DNA of 6,825 nucleotides, taken from contig NZ_PSLG01000088.1 in the NCBI RefSeq assembly GCF_040289485.1, positions 1 to 6,825 of the forward strand, given 5' to 3'. A program made the translations under genes and the position numbers. The stretch is from Thermoflexus sp040289485 (lineage in GTDB: Bacteria > Chloroflexota > Anaerolineae > Thermoflexales > Thermoflexaceae). Every line of letters starts with the position of its first letter. Position 1 is the stretch's first letter. Under the pieces are notes generated by a model, which worked only from the letters and a program-made list of their open reading frames with translations, had not been told where the DNA came from and did no database searches. Positions 5,283 to 6,825 of this stretch are shown one piece after another.

Positions 5283-6825
5283 CTAGGCGAAGAGGACGTG
5301 CTGCCGGAGGAAGGCCAGGACCTCCTGGTAGAAGGCAACGCGGGTTTCGGGGCGGCGCCAGCCGTGGCCTTCCCCCGGGTAGAGGCGGTAGAGGTGGGGC
5401 ACTCCGTTGCGCCGCAGAGCCTCGACGATGGCCTCCGCCTGGCTGGGGGGCACCACCCGGTCCTCGGACCCCTGGAAGAGGGCCACCGGGTCGCGGATCC
5501 GGTCGGCGTGGAAGAGGGGGGAGCGTTCGCGGTAGCGGTCGGCGGCCTCGGGGAGGGGGCCCACCAGCGTGTCCAGGTAGTGGGCCTCGAACTTGTGGGT
5601 CTCGGCGGCCAAGGCGAACAGGTTGGTGATGCCGAAGAGGCAGATGCCGGCCCGGAAGAAGCCCGGGTGGCGGATGAGGGCGTTGAGGACGGTGTAGCCG
5701 CCGGCGCTGCCGCCCATGATCACCAGCCGGCGGGGGTCGGCGAGCCCGCCATCGACCAGGGCCTGGGCGCCGCTGACCGCGTCCACCACATCCAGGACCC
5801 CCCACTGGCCCTTCAGGGCATCCCGGTAGGCGCGGNNNNNNNNNNNNNNNNNNNNNNNNNNNNNNNNNNNNNNNNNNNNNNNNNNNNNNNNNNNNNNNNN
5901 NNNNNNNNNNNNNNNNNNNNNNNNNNNNNNNNNNNNNNNNNNNNNNNNNNNNNNNNNNNNNNNNNNNNNNNNTGCCGGCGATCCGGGGATGGGTGGGCGG
6001 GTAATAGAGGCCGTAGACGGTGGCGCCGTCGGGCGCCTTCCACGAAAGATGTTGGGGCCAGGCCAGGTGATCGGGGGGGACCCGTTCCGCGCTGCTGTAG
6101 CGATGGATGCGGATCCGGCCAGCCTCCCAGGTGATCAGGCGGGGCGGGAGGGTGGGGGCGGTGGCGATCATCGCCAGGGCCTCGCGGTGGGGCGCGGCGG
6201 CGGGCTGTTCGAACCAGGTATAAGGGCCCAGATCGAGGGTCTCAATGGCGCCGGACGCCAGGTCCACCGCCTGGAGGCGGGCGGCGGNNNNNNNNNNNNN
6301 NNNNNNNNNNNNNNNNNNNNNNNNNNNNNNNNNNNNNNNNNNNNNNNNNNNNNNNNNNNNNNNNNNNNNNNNNNNNNNNNNNNNNNNNNNNNNNNNNNNN
6401 NNNNNNNNNNNNNNNNNNNNNNNNNNNNNNNNNTTCCCCTTCGGTGATGATGTAACTGAGGAAGCGGCCGTCGGGGGAGAAGGCGGGCTGGAAGACGGGC
6501 GTGGCGTCGTCGCCGGCGACGGTCTCCACGGCGCGGAGGCGCGGGGGCGATCCTTCCAGGCGGGCGAGTTGGAGCCGGGATCCGTCCCAAGGCATTTGGG
6601 GGTGGTCCCATTCCACCCAGGCGATGAGGGTTCCGGCGGGGTGCCAGGCGGGCTGCATATAGAAATCAGCGCCGGCGGCGATGGAGAGCGGCCAGAGGGC
6701 GCCCTCGGCGTCCACCAGGGCCAGGCGATCGGTCTGGCCATCGGAGTGGACATAAAGGATCCACCGGCCGTCGGGGGAAGGGGTGGGGGCGGCGGCGGCT
6801 CCGAAGGGTGGCGTGAGGGGGTGGG
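5283..6825 (-). CDS. S9 family (prolyl oligopeptidase/acylaminoacyl-peptidase type) serine peptidase, 5' end outside window, two N gaps
   Basis: The predicted enzyme cleaves short peptides with an alpha/beta-hydrolase domain gated by a beta-propeller. Three segments are visible. Segment 6434-6825 is propeller, with SPDGRWILYVHSDGQTD and later FSPDGRFLSYI blade motifs. Segment 5973-6287 ends the propeller and enters the hydrolase with LSWKAPDGATVYGLYYPP. Segment 5283-5835 starts RAYRDALKGQWGVLDV and holds the triad: Ser in GGSAGGY (codon 5706-5708), Asp in GSEDRVVPP (5460-5462) and His in GEGHGW (5364-5366). The oxyanion HGGP region expected before RAYRD falls in the gap. As written, the three segments lie in three different frames, but each is open and in correct family order, so this is most likely one intact gene with mis-sized gaps. 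Whether it is cytoplasmic or secreted is unknown because the N-terminus is missing. It converges on the cupredoxin gene with 29 nt between stops. Confidence 0.88.
5836..5972. other. Assembly gap, 137 N
   Basis: This run of N lies inside the hydrolase domain of the S9 peptidase. To join the flanking frames the true length must be 1 modulo 3 (for example 136 or 139), so 137 is probably an estimate. About 45 residues are hidden, including the expected oxyanion-hole HGGP segment. Confidence 0.95.
6288..6433. other. Assembly gap, 146 N
   Basis: This run of N lies inside the beta-propeller of the S9 peptidase. Frame continuity requires a length of 1 modulo 3 (for example 145 or 148). About 48 residues of propeller would be hidden, which fits the family. 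Confidence 0.95.

Noticed and set aside
4707..6134. Long plus-strand frame across the cupredoxin and peptidase
   Set aside because: It runs through the N gap and out of frame with the cupredoxin. It has no recognisable domain and is antisense to the conserved peptidase.

Overview
The window is very GC-rich and tightly packed. Its genes point to a bacterium that makes lysine and/or arginine on the amino-carrier protein LysW. That pathway is typical of Thermus/Deinococcus, many Chloroflexota and archaea. The sigma-70-type promoter, strong GGAGG ribosome binding sites, high GC and prolyl-oligopeptidase-type peptidase make a thermophilic Chloroflexota bacterium my best guess. This is an inference; no rRNA or other phylogenetic marker is present.

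Layout: positions 1-4743 hold one minus-strand operon, read right to left as promoter, leader peptide, terminator, lysW, lysX, argC/lysY, lysZ, lysJ and lysK (cut by the window edge). The spacing is minimal: 14 nt between lysW and lysX, a 19-nt overlap of lysX with argC, 11 nt between argC and lysZ, no stop codon between lysZ and lysJ, and an ATGA overlap of lysJ with lysK. LysX ligates alpha-aminoadipate (or glutamate) to the C-terminal Glu of LysW. LysZ then phosphorylates the bound side chain, ArgC/LysY reduces it, LysJ transaminates it, and LysK releases lysine (or ornithine).

The most interesting part is the roughly 205-nt leader between the promoter (TTGACA, 16 nt, TATAGT) and lysW. It appears to be a complete leader-peptide attenuator. 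It contains a 27-codon ORF with its own Shine-Dalgarno site, and this ORF has a tandem AAA-AAA lysine pair. The second AAA codon opens the 5' arm of a 12-bp protector stem whose 3' arm overlaps the ORF's stop codon. A 13-bp antiterminator pairing is mutually exclusive with both the protector hairpin and a strong intrinsic terminator that ends about 30 nt before lysW. Lysine shortage would stall the ribosome and relieve termination. A second unusual point is that lysZ and lysJ form one uninterrupted 686-codon frame, although an internal Shine-Dalgarno site and ATG could still produce free LysJ.

To the right of the operon, a divergent plus-strand gene (4873-5253) encodes a small lipoprotein cupredoxin with a complete type 1 copper site. 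Convergent with it, a minus-strand S9 family serine peptidase (5283 to beyond the window edge) is interrupted by two runs of N. The N-run lengths put its three visible segments in three different frames, so the runs are probably mis-sized assembly gaps.
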